From: Stichopus chloronotus
Taxonomy: Eukaryota; Echinodermata; Holothuroidea; Aspidochirotida; Stichopodidae
Direction of reading: 5' to 3'
Assembly (NCBI GenBank): GCA_021234535.1
Contig: CM037849.1
Span: 1-64,000, forward strand
Length of the DNA: 64,000 nt
Shown here: piece after piece, positions 40,161-52,095 of the stretch
Layout: each line of letters begins with the position of its first letter
Position numbering within the stretch: position 1 is the stretch's first letter
Notes under the pieces: model-generated
The model's input: only the letters and a program-made list of their open reading frames with translations
Told to the model about the DNA's origin: nothing
Database searches by the model: none
Translations under genes and position numbers: made by a program

Positions 40161-43100
40161 GTTATCTCCAGTCCTGACTCCGATCCTACATCAGGAAATT
40201 TTCACATGAAAGATGTCATCGTGCTAATGTGATGATAATAAGGCCGGATGTATGGTTGCCCCTTTACTCGCACTTTAGACCAAACGATTTTCTCGTCGCA
40301 GAAAAAAAAAACGACCTTGCCGCTTAGGGAAACACTAGAGTCAGTAGCTAGTCACGTCTAAAAATCAAAGAGTTCATAAAAATAATTATGTTTCAGTGCA
40401 GTTTGGATATGAAGCTGTCAATGCAGGCTACACTCTAGATCACTTCCCGGTTCGCAATCTTACCATGGCCGTCTTGTAAACTGGAAATTATCAACAAGAT
40501 CAGAAAAGTACCACACTGTCCAGAAACCACTAAAATATTCCAAACTTCAATAAACACTTCATGCTGGGTAAAAACACATGAATGTAAATTTTAAGTTATA
40601 AAATTTTAAGAAATTATAAGACTGAGTGTTTTTATTCATAAAAACCTTTAGCACAAGGGACAAACTCTAGTTATTCTAGTTATTGTATTATGATATATCA
40701 GTACGCATGAGTCGCCCCTACAAAATCTCGAATCTGCTTTGTCTGTGATTCTTGCCTCTCGGTTGCATATCCTAGTAACGGATAAACCCTACGGTTAGCA
40801 ACTGATTTAGACCACAAGAGAGGTATACGACTGTATGCAGCAGACGAGCAGGTGGACGATCAATTCCGGTGCATTATCCGGTGAGCTAGTATGTCTATGG
40901 AGTCTGTTATGGAAGCAATGCAAAATGGTAGCAGTATTCCGGCGGCAAATTTCTACTGCAGTGTCATCAAGTAATTGTTTTGCTCAAAGGCATACAACAG
41001 TATTTTGCAGACAATAGTGGGGAGTTTCACTGTAGGCATTTTCAAACACGGTGCCAATATTTTGTTCCTTCTAACCCAAAATATTGCCGTTTCAAGAGAG
41101 AAGTCTCCGGTCAAGAAAGATTTCCAGTTGCCTGAAGGCTACCAAAATGCCATGAAACAGTCACGTGGTAAATTATTGCAAGGAGTCTTTGTTTTCCTTG
41201 AAGACCTCATTTAGCCTCGGAAGTTCAGTTGACACTACAGTGAAAAATAGATTGGGTATATTATAGATTTACCTTAAAATATTGTGGTAAATACCAGTAC
41301 AGGCCTACTGTAGTGTTTCTTTTCAGACGGTCAAGATTGAGGAATACCAAGGATATGCCATGTAGTGTGCCTGGGTGACATCACAAGTTCCCAAATGTGC
41401 AATGTACCATTTTGAAATAAATTTCTTTAAAAATTCATAATTTTTAAACCGAACATGCTATTGAGATATCATGGGTTTTACCAATAAAGAGAGAAAATAT
41501 TCCTAATTTCAACTATCAATTTCCTTCTGTGTCCAATACCTTTAATTCTATCATCCGTGTAGGTAACATTCCAACATTTCATCATCATATGGGACCATGT
41601 CTTTAATTTTCCCCCAAGATCTGTAAGGGGCCCATATGGGTCGGCCCACATAACTCAAAGTGACCCATATGTGGTAGCTCAGGCTGGGGTCCACCTGGGC
41701 AATTGTCCCATATGGATAGGCATAACATAACTATATCCCATGTGGGTCATATGGTTATCTGGGCTGGACCATATATGGGTCCCTTACTGATCTTGTGCAA
41801 AATCATATGTACGCCACATGGATTCACCTATATGGGAACCATGTTGAAATACATGATGGAATTGTATGCTCAATGGAGCTGTCTTAACTGCAAAGATGAC
41901 TATTAAATTGTAGTCTTACCTACGTACATATGTACCCAGGTCCAGATTTCCCTCTGTACGTGGGGACCCTGGGCACAAATTAATGTGGTTCCCCTTCGAA
42001 TATAATCCTCTGAGTACGATTGCAGTGGCGGGAGGAACCAAGAGGGGAGTGGGGAATTTTTAACCAGCCAGAACCTTCGCCCCTCCCCAGTTGCCCTCCC
42101 CCCCCCCCCCTCCACTCAGCTGAAGTGACCTGACAAATACATGCATATATATGTCTATTACCTGTCTATATTCATATCTTTCTGTTCTAGGAAGTCCGTG
42201 AGACTTAAATTTTCACCCAGAGATCTGTTAAAACCTCAGAGTTTCCGGGGGCGTTGCCCCATGGACTTTGCCTCTGGAGCCCACAAGAGGTCGTAAGTTT
42301 TGATATTTGCAGTATATCATTTATGAGACTTCAAATTTTCACTCAGAAAAATGAGAGACTTAAAAAAAAAACCGAACAACTTTAGGCTACGGTCATGAAA
42401 AATGGTATACCTAATATCTGCAATGGACCGATTCTTGTGCCCCGATAAGCCCGTCTTGATAGTATCAAATAGGGATCTTTTCATTTTTTTTTTCTCGTTG
42501 CAACAGAGTAGACAGAACTCGGGAAATAGAGGTGAGTTTTGTTGGTCTACGAATATTTTCGATACGTGTAATGACTAATCACATTATATAATTCTGAAAT
42601 GCGAAGAGAATGAATGTTCCAGGCATCGAGCCGACCTAAACATTTTTGTTTTTAAAACGGGCTTTCTTTAATTAGGTGAAAACACACTAGATATATGAGG
42701 AATCCAAATTATGACAATTTTTCATACACTGATTTTTTTCCTAGTTAATTAAAAAATTGCAGACATGAGATTTCTATATTTCAAGGCTGGGTATGGCAAC
42801 TTGACAAATCCGGGAAGGTCCCTTTCCTGCTATCTGCATCATGTGTGTGTGTGGGGGGGGGGAGGGGTAGCAGGGGATTTGCCAAAAGCAAAAATTTTCT
42901 TGTACGTTCCCTGCCAACTAATGGAGGCGCTGCCCTCGGAAAATCCCACTTAACCACCAGGCCAGCCCCACCATACCTGCTGACTGTTCTGGACACACGC
43001 CGGATTATCCCCGATAAGTTCTGACTTCATTTCACCTAGCAAGATATCAAAAAAATACTAAAATCACTACTAAAGAGAAAAAAAAAAGGAATTTCTGAAG

Positions 43101-43190
43101 ATTCAGTTCAAATCTAACATGAAAGTATAGCACCATTTTGCATCTTGTTGAGCCCACATAGGCAAACAAAATTTCCCCAAACTGAAACAC
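40161..43190. other. Intergenic or putative promoter region, no firm gene
   Basis: Contains a short plus-strand frame at 40891-40974 starting MSMESVMEAMQNGSSIPAAN, followed in the same frame after one TAA by an open stretch to 41214. I do not recognise it. Also contains the palindromic CCCATATGGG element at 41616-41794, a C tract at ~42099-42110 and a G-rich stretch near 42852-42866. Confidence 0.35.
41616..41794. mobile_element. Short foldback element with CCCATATGGG palindromes
   Basis: The outer ends, AAGATCTGTAAGGGGCCCAT and (reverse complement) AAGATCAGTAAGGGACCCAT, are inverted repeats of about 20 bp. The interior carries several CCCATATG-type palindromes (CCCATATGGG, CCCATATGTGG, CCCATATGGA, CCCATGTGGG, CATATATGGG). 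No coding capacity. It is probably a non-autonomous DNA element with self-complementary subrepeats. Confidence 0.7.
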
Positions 43191-43306
43191 CTCCATTGTA
43201 CATCCCTCCTCCCTGGCGGTAATCGGTCAGCAATACCATCCTATCGAAATACAGAACAACTTGTACGTCTGCTTCGCGCTTTAAGTGACCATTCAATGTC
43301 AGCACA
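43191..43306 (-). CDS. Candidate exon of an unidentified gene (PH-like strands?)
   Basis: On the minus strand, acceptor TTTTTAAAG leads into VLTLNGHLKREADVQVVLYF then DRMVLLTDYRQ, ending at a possible donor GGAG|GTGTTT. The alternation of short hydrophobic strands and a basic strand start resembles the first strands of a pleckstrin-homology domain, but this is too short to assign. It lies downstream of an exon end with a perfect donor at the assembly gap. The 3' border is uncertain. Confidence 0.35.
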
Positions 43307-43448
43307 CTTTAAAAATCGAGCTGACACTCTTGCGACCGTGCGAGGTTTCGGGAAGTTTTGAAGTTTGTCCCTCCCTCATCCCCACTCCTACGATAAAGTA
43401 GCCTGCCTAGGCCACTGATTATGGATAAGCCATATAATTGTCACTTAC

Positions 43449-43464
43449 CTTGCAGGATGCAGAA
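43449..43464 (-). CDS. 3' end of an exon hidden in the assembly gap
   Basis: On the minus strand, sequence emerging from the N run reads TTCTGCATCCTGCAAG followed by GTAAGT, a consensus splice donor. Most of this exon would lie within the gap. Read on the plus strand, the same bases also resemble an acceptor (TTACCTTGCAG), so the strand is not certain. Confidence 0.3.
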
Positions 43465-43564
43465 NNNNNNNNNNNNNNNNNNNNNNNNNNNNNNNNNNNN
43501 NNNNNNNNNNNNNNNNNNNNNNNNNNNNNNNNNNNNNNNNNNNNNNNNNNNNNNNNNNNNNNNN
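43465..43564. other. Assembly gap (100 N)
   Basis: Exactly 100 unknown bases, a conventional placeholder for a gap of unknown length. It may hide at least part of one exon of the minus-strand candidate gene. Confidence 0.99.
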
Positions 43565-43821
43565 CATCATTAATTGTGTGTCATTTCAGCAAATTATGGC
43601 ATTTACATAACACCACAGGATATATTAAAGACTAAAGCCATATCAACCCAAGTCATCTAAAGACTATTCATGTGAAAGATCATCTCTGTTAATTGCATAT
43701 TGATTGATTGATCTGCTGTATTGATCGATCACCCCTCTGACTAATAAAATGTCTGATGATTACGTATTGATCAAACCATTGCGATAATTGTGAATTTGAA
43801 TACTTTATGGTACAAATTAAC

Positions 43822-43993
43822 CTGCTCTTGTTGGTTTCCTGCTTGAGCCTCTTCGCAGATTGCGTTCAGCTTGTTATTGGCGACTGTCACTAAACCACCA
43901 AGTGCATAGGTCGTTATTTTGGAGCATGTCAGAAAAGTGCAATCATTCAGTAGAAGTTGTTTGTCGTCACCTTGGTAAATCGATATGGCAGAA
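43822..43993 (-). CDS. Candidate exon of an unidentified gene
   Basis: A 172-bp minus-strand segment open in one frame between acceptor AAATTTACTCAG and donor CAG|GTTAAT (phase 2 in, phase 0 out). It encodes SAISIYQGDDKQLLLNDCTF, then LTCSKITTYALGGLVTVANN, then an Ala/Gln/Glu-rich end. The composition is protein-like and probably helical, but I do not recognise the family. It lies 5' of the gap exon and the 43.2-kb exon and could belong to the same gene. Confidence 0.35.
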
Positions 43994-46900
43994 CTGAGTA
44001 AATTTTGTCAGCCAAAAACTCGTCCAAACTTAAAGCCCCCATCAAATGTGAATCTGTGTATTTCACTCTAACCGGTTTCATTGCCCGACCGTTCTTCGGT
44101 AAGCGAATAATCAAGAGTTGCATAACAAGACCTTTTTGTATTGCATTTTGAAGTTGTATGGATCATGATATTATTGATGGCAGCATTTCTCCTTGCTGCT
44201 ACAAAAGAATGCTTGAGTGTTTGGAGACGAACTCCATTCACACAATTTGTATGGAGTTTGAAAGACTACAATACAGCAACCACATGGAATTTATTGTTAA
44301 AACATTGACTTTGTGTTCTTCTTTGGTATCTTTTTTTTTTTTTTTTATTGTGGTATTTACAGAGAATTTGAAACCTCATTTTGGAAAGTTGTTACTGGCA
44401 GCTGCGCTGTCAATATTACAGGATTGGCCTTCTGTAGATGGTACTGACAATTCACCTAACCTTTTCCCTGAAGGCATTATCTGGTCGATGCTTTCCTGGG
44501 GGGGGGGTCTGGGATGGGAATTGTTAGGGGGAAAGGTTAATTTTCTGAGAAAATTGCCTGGGCCAGGAAAAGTCCAAGGACATTTCTCCTATCATGCATC
44601 CGGCAGATGTTCACAAGAAATGTGCCACATGAAATTTTGCTGAACTGCATGGCACCATGCATGGTGCAATCCTTCTATTGTACATAGGCATTGGCTGTTT
44701 GTTATCTCAGTCAGTGTGCACTATTATGTGTACAGTTCTGATATGATACATCACTGTGTGTATGCCAGTAATGTATGTACATTGCTAACATAAGGTTTCA
44801 CAGCTCTGACTGTGAAACCTGTGTGTACCTATATTCCTGTACCTCTTCACTGGATTTATCTCAAGTCCAATATCAGGCGTGGTTACCTTGGATGGTACGC
44901 CTGTTCAATTCCCAGTAGATGGATTGTTATTTCTAGCTGGCAATGACTTAGCGCTTAGAGGGGCGGGGGGGGGGGGGTGGTGGTTGGACGTCAATTCAGT
45001 TGTTCTTGACAAGGTGAGTACTTTTGATCCCACTGATTAGTTACCAAAAGAAATTAAAAAATGTCTTTCCTGCATGTACTGTGACTCCTGCAATGCCTTA
45101 AAAACTTCTACTGAAGAGAGTTTCCGAAAATCATCTTCCTATTCTCACTAAAGAGGCTCTACCCCAAATTACCTCCAAAATAGAATTTCCGAAATTCCAA
45201 TGAGAAATTCTTTCATTTAAAAAACACCTAAGCTGGTTCTCCAGAGCAGCTCGAGTCTGTTGCTCGTGGGTCTCTAAGAGGCGAGTAGGATCCAGTTTTG
45301 ACTAATTTTCATCAGTCTCTGATTGCAAGTATTTGAGACGTCAACTTCAGAAAAATTTCAAACTCTTTCAAGTCAGAAACATATTTCACATTAATTATGA
45401 TCACGAATCCTTCAATTATTTAACAACAACAACAAGAATGGTTTTTACACAAAAAATGTTCATGCATGTCAAGCGTCTATAATTACTCCACACTGAGCAC
45501 AATCGGCTGAAACCTCAATTTACATTTCAACCTATAAATTATGTAATGACATTTATAAAGATATGAATATTCATGAAATAGTTACATATTGGTGTGACTG
45601 CCCCTGCGGCGGATATTCTAAACGTTACAGAAAGTTCCAGTTACAGGAGAGAGAGGGAGAGAGAGAGGTGGAGGGGTCAGAAGAGAACAGAAGATCCAGA
45701 GAGAAAGATCCGATTTGATTTTTGTTTATAGAGTTCCATTTATTTGTTGATTGGACTGGCACACATAAATAAAAGGGCAAATCATTGTTTATTTTCACAA
45801 TCTGTTTCGCTACAATTCCCCACCGGTATCGCACAATGACTTCTAACCAACAAATATGATCAAGATTATCTCAAAACATGTGGACAATTTCGAGAAACGA
45901 GTCAAATCTGGTATAATCGTATACAGGAGGCTGTCTTGTCTTCTACATGAACGTTCATTTTTTGTACCCGACAAATATTACCAGTTCTCACTCAACAGTA
46001 ATTAACGCAATAATGACCGTTTCTACTACCTTTAAACATCTCCCCAACGTCTCTATATTTCGGTGAACAATCAGTTTAGAAAGAAAAATCAACTAAAGGA
46101 GAATTTTCTCAGTCAAACCCTGATTTCCCCTTTAAGGAGATTTAGTCGACGATGATGCTTGAAAGCAGAGAGTGGTATACACTAGTTAGGTTACATGACG
46201 TTGACAAAAAGGATAGAAACGATACGATGAAAATGACCTACACAGTGTATACCGAGAGAAGTAGAAGTTTACTGTTCGATTAACAGTGGCGAGCTATGGG
46301 TTCCTGCAGAGAGCTAAATCCACGATTATAAGGTTGAGAGTCACGTGGTCGATGATGACGTAGACCAATCAGAATCATATATTCTGTATGCAAATCGTTT
46401 CCACCCATGATGATCAACCAATACCGTAATTATTGCCCAAATCTTTCCAAGTAACAGTGCTTGTCCAACCCAATTCTAACCGTTTTACATTGTCTACACT
46501 GACTGTCTGAAGGATATAAAGAAAGGTTAATTAACTGGCGTAAACACAGGAAACTGAACTTTGCGTGAACTCATGGATGTATATAGCGCATAATATTTAA
46601 CCATACACAACAATATATTGATTTGCGCAGTGAACAATGTTGGTGATATTTTTTTTTTAATCAAGGGGCCGCAGTGTCATGTTGGATGTTGTTCCGTACA
46701 TATGAAAGCCCACCCTCAGTGAATCCTCTTTTTTTTCTGTATCATTTGTTGATGATATATTTAGCATATCCTATTAATTTTCCCATTGATTACACACTAA
46801 ATTGCAAAGTAATGTGGTCTCTGGAGCCTTGTAGAAGTTTTCAACAGATATAAGCTACCACTCTTTAGAAAAGCTGACACATTGGCCATTCATGGCTTTT

Positions 46901-47351
46901 TTAATTTTCCGTACCCTAGGTGGCTAGATTTTCTACTATGCACTTCGTCTAGGATATTTTAGATGAGTACCGTTATGTAGAGTGGCCACGAAACCAAGAA
47001 GCGGGAGAGCCTCCGCCCAAAAGTGAAAATGAAGGACCTTAGGTATGTGCAGTCCCTCAATATGTGCCACTGGCAAATGTCAGCTCCGCCAGTGAACGAA
47101 AGAATATGCACAGTTCATGATATGATTCTTGCACAGCCTTGAGGCCATATGTTATTGGAGCTTCCATTTAAGTTTGAAACGCCCTGTGCCTAGGGACACC
47201 CAAGGATTGACTCTGGGCGGCCCTACTCTCCAAATCTATCTTCCAAACACAGTCCTCAGATATTGTAACGGTTTTCCAACAGGGCTTACAATGAGCTTCG
47301 TAACTCAACTGTCAAAGGGTTCTTGATGGACGCTCCCAACAGTCTCTGGTT
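43994..47351. other. Intergenic, no gene recognised
   Basis: Contains a perfect 11-bp-stem hairpin at 44793-44820, G tracts near 44495-44507 and 44964-44977, and a GA-rich stretch at 45645-45672. A 161-codon plus-strand frame at 44158-44643 includes a poly-Phe run and has no recognisable domain or splice context. Confidence 0.45.
44793..44820. other. Perfect short hairpin
   Basis: AGGTTTCACAG and CTGTGAAACCT form a perfect 11-bp stem around a 6-base loop (CTCTGA). No downstream U tract or gene context explains it. It may be a remnant of a small inverted-repeat element. Confidence 0.6.
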
Positions 47352-48100
47352 AGGGAACCGAAAATCCTTCTTTTTTTTTTTGCATCTCTTTATTCACGTT
47401 GTTATTAAAAGGACAGTGATATGAAAAACCATGTTCACCTTAATATTTCGGTTACATTCTTTACATCAAATCTTACTGCGGAAATTCATTGAAATTATAC
47501 ATACTTTTCAACGGGAAGACTTAACAAAGTTTCTGACTCATCAACAAAACCGTGAGACATCACGTTCTAGGTACGTTGAGATAATAAGTATTAACATGTT
47601 ACAAAACACAATTAAAGGAAGGTTACAGCCGATCGGTACTTGTTTGCTGCGTCAAACTGATTTTGTTTCATTAAAATATATAATTCCACTTCGGTGCTAA
47701 ATTTTAAACTTATGGGTAGAATGTAATAGCATTTGGTCTGGAACATTTTGCTTACAGGAATATAAGAATACTTGCATAGAGAATGAAAAAATTAGTTATG
47801 CTTTTGCTATTTTCTAGATACCCAAAGTGAACAGTTAACTCATCTAATTCTAGTTCATCCCTCAAGCAACTTGAACAATTTCTTCCCAGAACGCTTTTGT
47901 GACAGGGCAATTCCAGAAAGATGTTCAATTGTTTCACTGTCTGCATTACAAAAGGTACATAATGGAGACTCTTTAATCTTTACCTTAAATAAAAAATCAT
48001 TAGTTCCAACAATTCTGTGGAGGTATCTAAACTGTAAATACTGGATATTTGCATCCCTAACAGTAGTATAGGCAACATATGAGGGAACCGAAAATCCTTC
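47352..48100 (-). mobile_element. 5'-truncated non-LTR retrotransposon with 19-bp TSD
   Basis: The 19-bp sequence AGGGAACCGAAAATCCTTC occurs at 47352-47370 and again at 48082-48100. Directly inside the left copy is a T10 run, the poly(A) tail of a minus-strand insertion. Coding sequence on the minus strand from about 48075 reads RDANIQYLQFRYLHRIVGTN, then ESPLCTFCNADSETIEHL, then in another frame WNCPVTKAFWEEI. This is the C-terminal zinc-knuckle-like CCHC region found after non-LTR reverse transcriptases. A single missing T after EHL explains the frame change. The insertion is 711 bp and truncated at its 5' end. The perfect duplication implies a fairly recent insertion. Confidence 0.88.
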
Positions 48101-49140
48101 CGGCCGACCCATTATTTCTTGGACGATGAGACACCCTCATTCTATGGTGCGGAATGAACCTTCTCGACGTTAAGTCCGTACGCTTTACACTCCAAATCCT
48201 CTGTTATCTCGAGACATGATATTATAAATCATGTCACAATTGTAGATTATGGAGTGAGACAAGAGGAAAAGTTGTGGTTTCAACTCTCGAGACTCATAGA
48301 AATGCATCATATCATACGAATTTGGTGTCACATATGTGTGGATTTATGGTTTGAAATTTCTTTTTGAAAAAAAAGTTTCCTGTTTGAAAAAATCTGGCCA
48401 TCGTTTCGTGGCTCCAGGCAGGACCGTTGCCAGAAATTCTCACTAGAGGGATTGAGCACAAGCATCTCATGTAAGGTCATGATTAGTGGCGTATAGAGGG
48501 TGCATTTTTTTCCTGCATTGTGGTGGTGGTAGAGGGGGGGGGGGGGGGATTAATGTGGGGCCTGTAGTCATTTACCTTTAGTCTATAAGTCTATATAAGT
48601 CTATATAGTCTATAGCCATTTACCTTTAGTCATTTACCTCCAGTTGGTGAGGAGCGAAAGAAAAGTTATAGATAAAAAGCAGGCCTACCCCCGAGATAGC
48701 AGGAATTGCCTTTGATGGCGCCCTTTCACTCTTACAAAAAAAAACCCCAAAAGATTGTTATGGCATATGGGGAGGGGGGGGGGGGGGGTGACCGTCTAAC
48801 TACTTGGTACAACCTGAGAAGTGTCGTCATCGTCCTGGGTGCAGCCAGGGTCTAAGATTTTGATGAAATTGAAATGAACTCAAACGATAGTCGCTAGGTG
48901 CAATATGGTTTTAAGTGATAAGAATCTTCCCAACAGCAACAAGGAGAAACAACTTAACGTCATCGACTCAGTTATACTAACGTTTCTTGAGAATCATCGT
49001 TGAAACGCAAAAGATTAACGATTTAAGTATGGACCATTGAAACCCAACCAGCATGTATGAAACAAGTGTCAGTCAAGTTAACAAAATCCAATTAACCGAC
49101 GATGAGAGTGCAGCCGGCGAAACTTTTGGAATTTTAGCAG

Positions 49141-49325
49141 AGCTGGAGTCGAGTCCACCCAAACCGAGTCCGAGTCCTAGTCATTACCCATATCGAGTGC
49201 GAGTCCTAGTCATTACCTATATCGAGTGCGAGTCCTAGTCATTACCTATATCGAGTGCGAGTCCTAGTCATTACCTATATCGAGTGCGAGTCCTTGATGA
49301 CTGAATGTGAGTCCGAGTCCTCAAG
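49141..49325. repeat. 29-bp tandem repeat, ATATCGAGTGCGAGTCCTAG unit
   Basis: Four nearly identical 29-bp units (TATCGAGTGCGAGTCCTAG then TCATTACC) are flanked by diverged GAGTCCGAGTCC words. It belongs to the same GAGTC word family seen at 35.9, 39.6 and 51.2 kb. Confidence 0.9.
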
Positions 49326-51224
49326 ACATTGTGCAAATGTGACACGTACTTTCACCTTCATGGGTAAAATATGACGTAATTATCAACAGGACGGCAAGTA
49401 GCCGGGCTCATATCCTTAGGGGGTGTGAAGGTCAAAAATTCTGACTGGCTGCATGTTTTTTTTTTTTTCAACTGAGTGGCGACACAGCTGCAACAGTTTG
49501 GACACTTCAAATACCTTATTAGTAGGACTCAGGGGAGAACCACCATTGGTTGGTGCGTAACTAGAAAATAGTTGGCTTTAGAAGCCCAAAGATGGACGGA
49601 AACTGCACTCCTCATTTGTCCTGGGCTTCATATATAGGATATCCAGCCATGGAATAGGGATCTCATCTCACTGAATTTGAGTTGCTCTAAATTATAATGT
49701 TTTAGCTATGGTAGTTTCCAGAAGAGTTAATTCAACAATGTTTGCTGTCTAATAATATCCTTCGGTTCCTTCATCTTGTTGGAAAATATTTTTGAGGGTT
49801 GTAAGGGCATCCGGGGTGTAGTTAACCCCTTTTATGAGAAATTATCCACCTACCAGGTAACGTAGATGCAATCAGGTGGAATATTTGGCGAATTTTCGAA
49901 GTCACGAAGTTGCTGTACTAGACTGAGATATGAAAAAATTCGAACTACACATTTTCCAACTATCGTCGCTCCTAGACTTAAATTTGAGAAGTTCAACTAA
50001 CTTAGCTGCATTCTAATCTCTAGCACGAAAGTGATACATCATGCATAGCAAATTACAATGCAGTTACTTATAACATGAAAAGAAAGAGAACAACTGTCAA
50101 ATTGCCATGTGAAAATGTTTCCCTCAGCCCGTTGATTCCAAAATACTGAGCGTAGGCCTGGGTAAACTAATTTTGTGATTCAACCTCCTCCCTTAGCCAA
50201 TCTCCTTTACTTTCCTGTCAGCATTAATGATCTATCGGCATTGAAGATATTTCAATACGTTGTTTCTACCTAAAAATCAGTCTTGAAATGATTCGTCTGA
50301 ACTAAATTAATGAAAAAAAAAATGACTAGTTAGGCCTACTTGTCAGACATTACGTCTTTTAAGATTTTTTTTTTACTGATTATATGTCAGATGATTTATT
50401 GAAAACCCCATAGATAATTCGAAAATGTTATTTTTGCCTAAAATTTCACGCTAAAACAAGGAATTTTAATAAAATATGCAGAGCATGTTACTACATGAAT
50501 GTAATTGTAGTTCTTAAACATATGAGAGGTATTGCCGAAGATAAAAAAAAAAAAGAAACTTGAACAGATATTTTAACGTCGAAAATTTCTTTATCAAAAT
50601 CAGAGAGTGAATTAGTGAGTTACAGTGTTGTACTATCACACTGCTTCTGTGTGTGTTGAAAACGTAGTGAACACAAGTCACATATTTTTTAGGTCGCTTC
50701 TTTGGGAGCGCAAAGCAATGTCAACATCTAAAATACTACCGCTGGACGTTGGTTAATAAAACCATTTCACATTATTAATTCTCTGCTCAAGTAAAAAAAA
50801 AATCTGCCTCATACAAAACTTTAAATATAAGTAAATCATCGTGATAAGTAATTTCCGGGCAAGCCATTTCTAGGCGTAGGAATTGAACTTCAAATCTTAG
50901 TTATCGGTTCAGAAGCAAGCACGTACGACATTCCTGGATACAAGGGTGGGCCAACCTGTAGCGTTGTCAGTGATTGGCACACAAAGTAGTGATGTGCGGT
51001 TGAAGTCTTCCACATCATTTGCGATTCGGAATCTTCTCGATACTGTGCTAATACACCAGAATTATCTGTTTGACGCACTTCAACACTGAGTCGTGGGTAC
51101 ATGCCTGAAAACCTCTATGTACAAAGTATACCTAACTGAAAGTACACAGTGCACATGGCCAAGTTTGAGTTATATCGCTATTTTAGGGTTTTTTGTCATT
51201 TAAATTGCTTTAATCTTTTCAGGA

Positions 51225-51310
51225 CTTCTGCCCGGTCTCGGACTGAGTCCTCGAGTCCACAGGGTCGAGTCCGAGTCTTTGAACCTCTATCCGAGTCCTT
51301 GAATATCAGG
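51225..51310. repeat. GAGTCCGAGTCC-family repeat
   Basis: Contains CTCGGACTGAGTCCTCGAGT, GGTCGAGTCCGAGTC and ATCCGAGTCCTTGAA words just upstream of the XKR gene. It is shorter and more diverged than the 49.1-kb array. Confidence 0.6.
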
Positions 51311-51758
51311 ACTCCTCCAACACTGAATTTTAGAGGACAATTAAAGTAGTTACTTTTGCTGAATAATCGCCACGGTAAGTCACACCAGGGCCCCATTTAC
51401 TAGTAGTAAAATATCATTTTTGTCGATTTTCCACAAGGGGGGCAGTGATCGGCCTCCACCGTCTCCCTCTCTCTGTGCCCCTGACTGGCTGCGGGCCTGG
51501 CTCCCTGCAGCACACTCCGCATGGGAGGGCACATCCAAGTTCCGAAATTTGCCCTCCGTCAAAGGCAAGAAAGTTTTCGTAGCTTGTTACTGCTCATGCG
51601 CAACTCTTTGTCTGGCTAATTCAAATGTAGAGTGTTGTGTGTAAATCTGTACGGTTAATGTTGTAACATGCTGTATGTAACACTGTATAGTTAGTCCTGT
51701 ATCACTGCCATGGTATTGCATGGTATTTCTATAGTGTCACCATAGTCTGCAGTCGTAG

Positions 51759-52095
51759 CTGTGGGCCGGGAGAGGAAACGCAGGAAGGGTAACGTACACT
51801 GTCATAAAATATAAAGACTTCACCGATGACTACTGGTCCGTTATTCCCTCCTCGTTACTGCATCTGTGCAGCTTCAACACTAACACTGACTTTGGAAGTA
51901 CGAAATACGTTTTACTATGGGGCGAGAACTCCGGTAAAGGTGAATTGGACTTGGAGTTTTGCTACCTGGATGAAACAATTCCCCCGTGTAGAGAATGTGA
52001 AAAACACTTCTTCCATGAACAACAGACATTCAACTGGTTGGAAGCAGCAGTTGTCATCATATCTATCTTAACTCTGGTAACAGATCTTGTGACTG
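51759..52095 (+). CDS. XKR exon with first membrane helix, start missing
   Basis: The coding frame is open from 51759, immediately after an in-frame TAG in TCGTAG, which could itself be the acceptor. It encodes about 87 polar residues (including GENSGKGELDLEFCYLDE and CRECEKHFFHEQQ) and then the helix FNWLEAAVVIISILTLVTDL. The donor ACTG|GTGAGA is good. No Met occurs in this frame, so the initiator lies in an unrecognised upstream exon. The ATG at 51826 belongs to a different frame. Confidence 0.75.

Larger units (their letters stand above)
48101..51758. other. Intergenic region upstream of the XKR gene
   Basis: Contains G tracts at about 48534-48549 and 48773-48788, a short direct-repeat patch at 48570-48645 (TCATTTACCTTTAG, AGTCTATA), and GAGTC-family repeats at 49141-49325 and 51225-51310. 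A consensus-like donor (CCACG|GTAAGTC) at 51371-51377 could end a 5' non-coding or start exon of the XKR gene. No gene is otherwise supported. Confidence 0.4.

Noticed and set aside
40891..41214. Short plus-strand frame (MSMESVMEAM...) interrupted by one TAA
   Set aside because: Protein-like composition but no recognisable family, no clear introns of normal size, and an internal stop.
44158..44643. 161-codon plus-strand frame
   Set aside because: Includes a poly-Phe run from a T tract and a Gly run from a G tract. No domain is visible and there is no splice or promoter context.
49141..49325. CRISPR-like array of 29-bp repeats
   Set aside because: Units are contiguous tandem repeats without unique spacers, in a eukaryotic genome.
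51826..52071. 81-codon frame starting at 51826
   Set aside because: It is out of frame with the XKR helix encoded by the same bases and does not match the splice phase.
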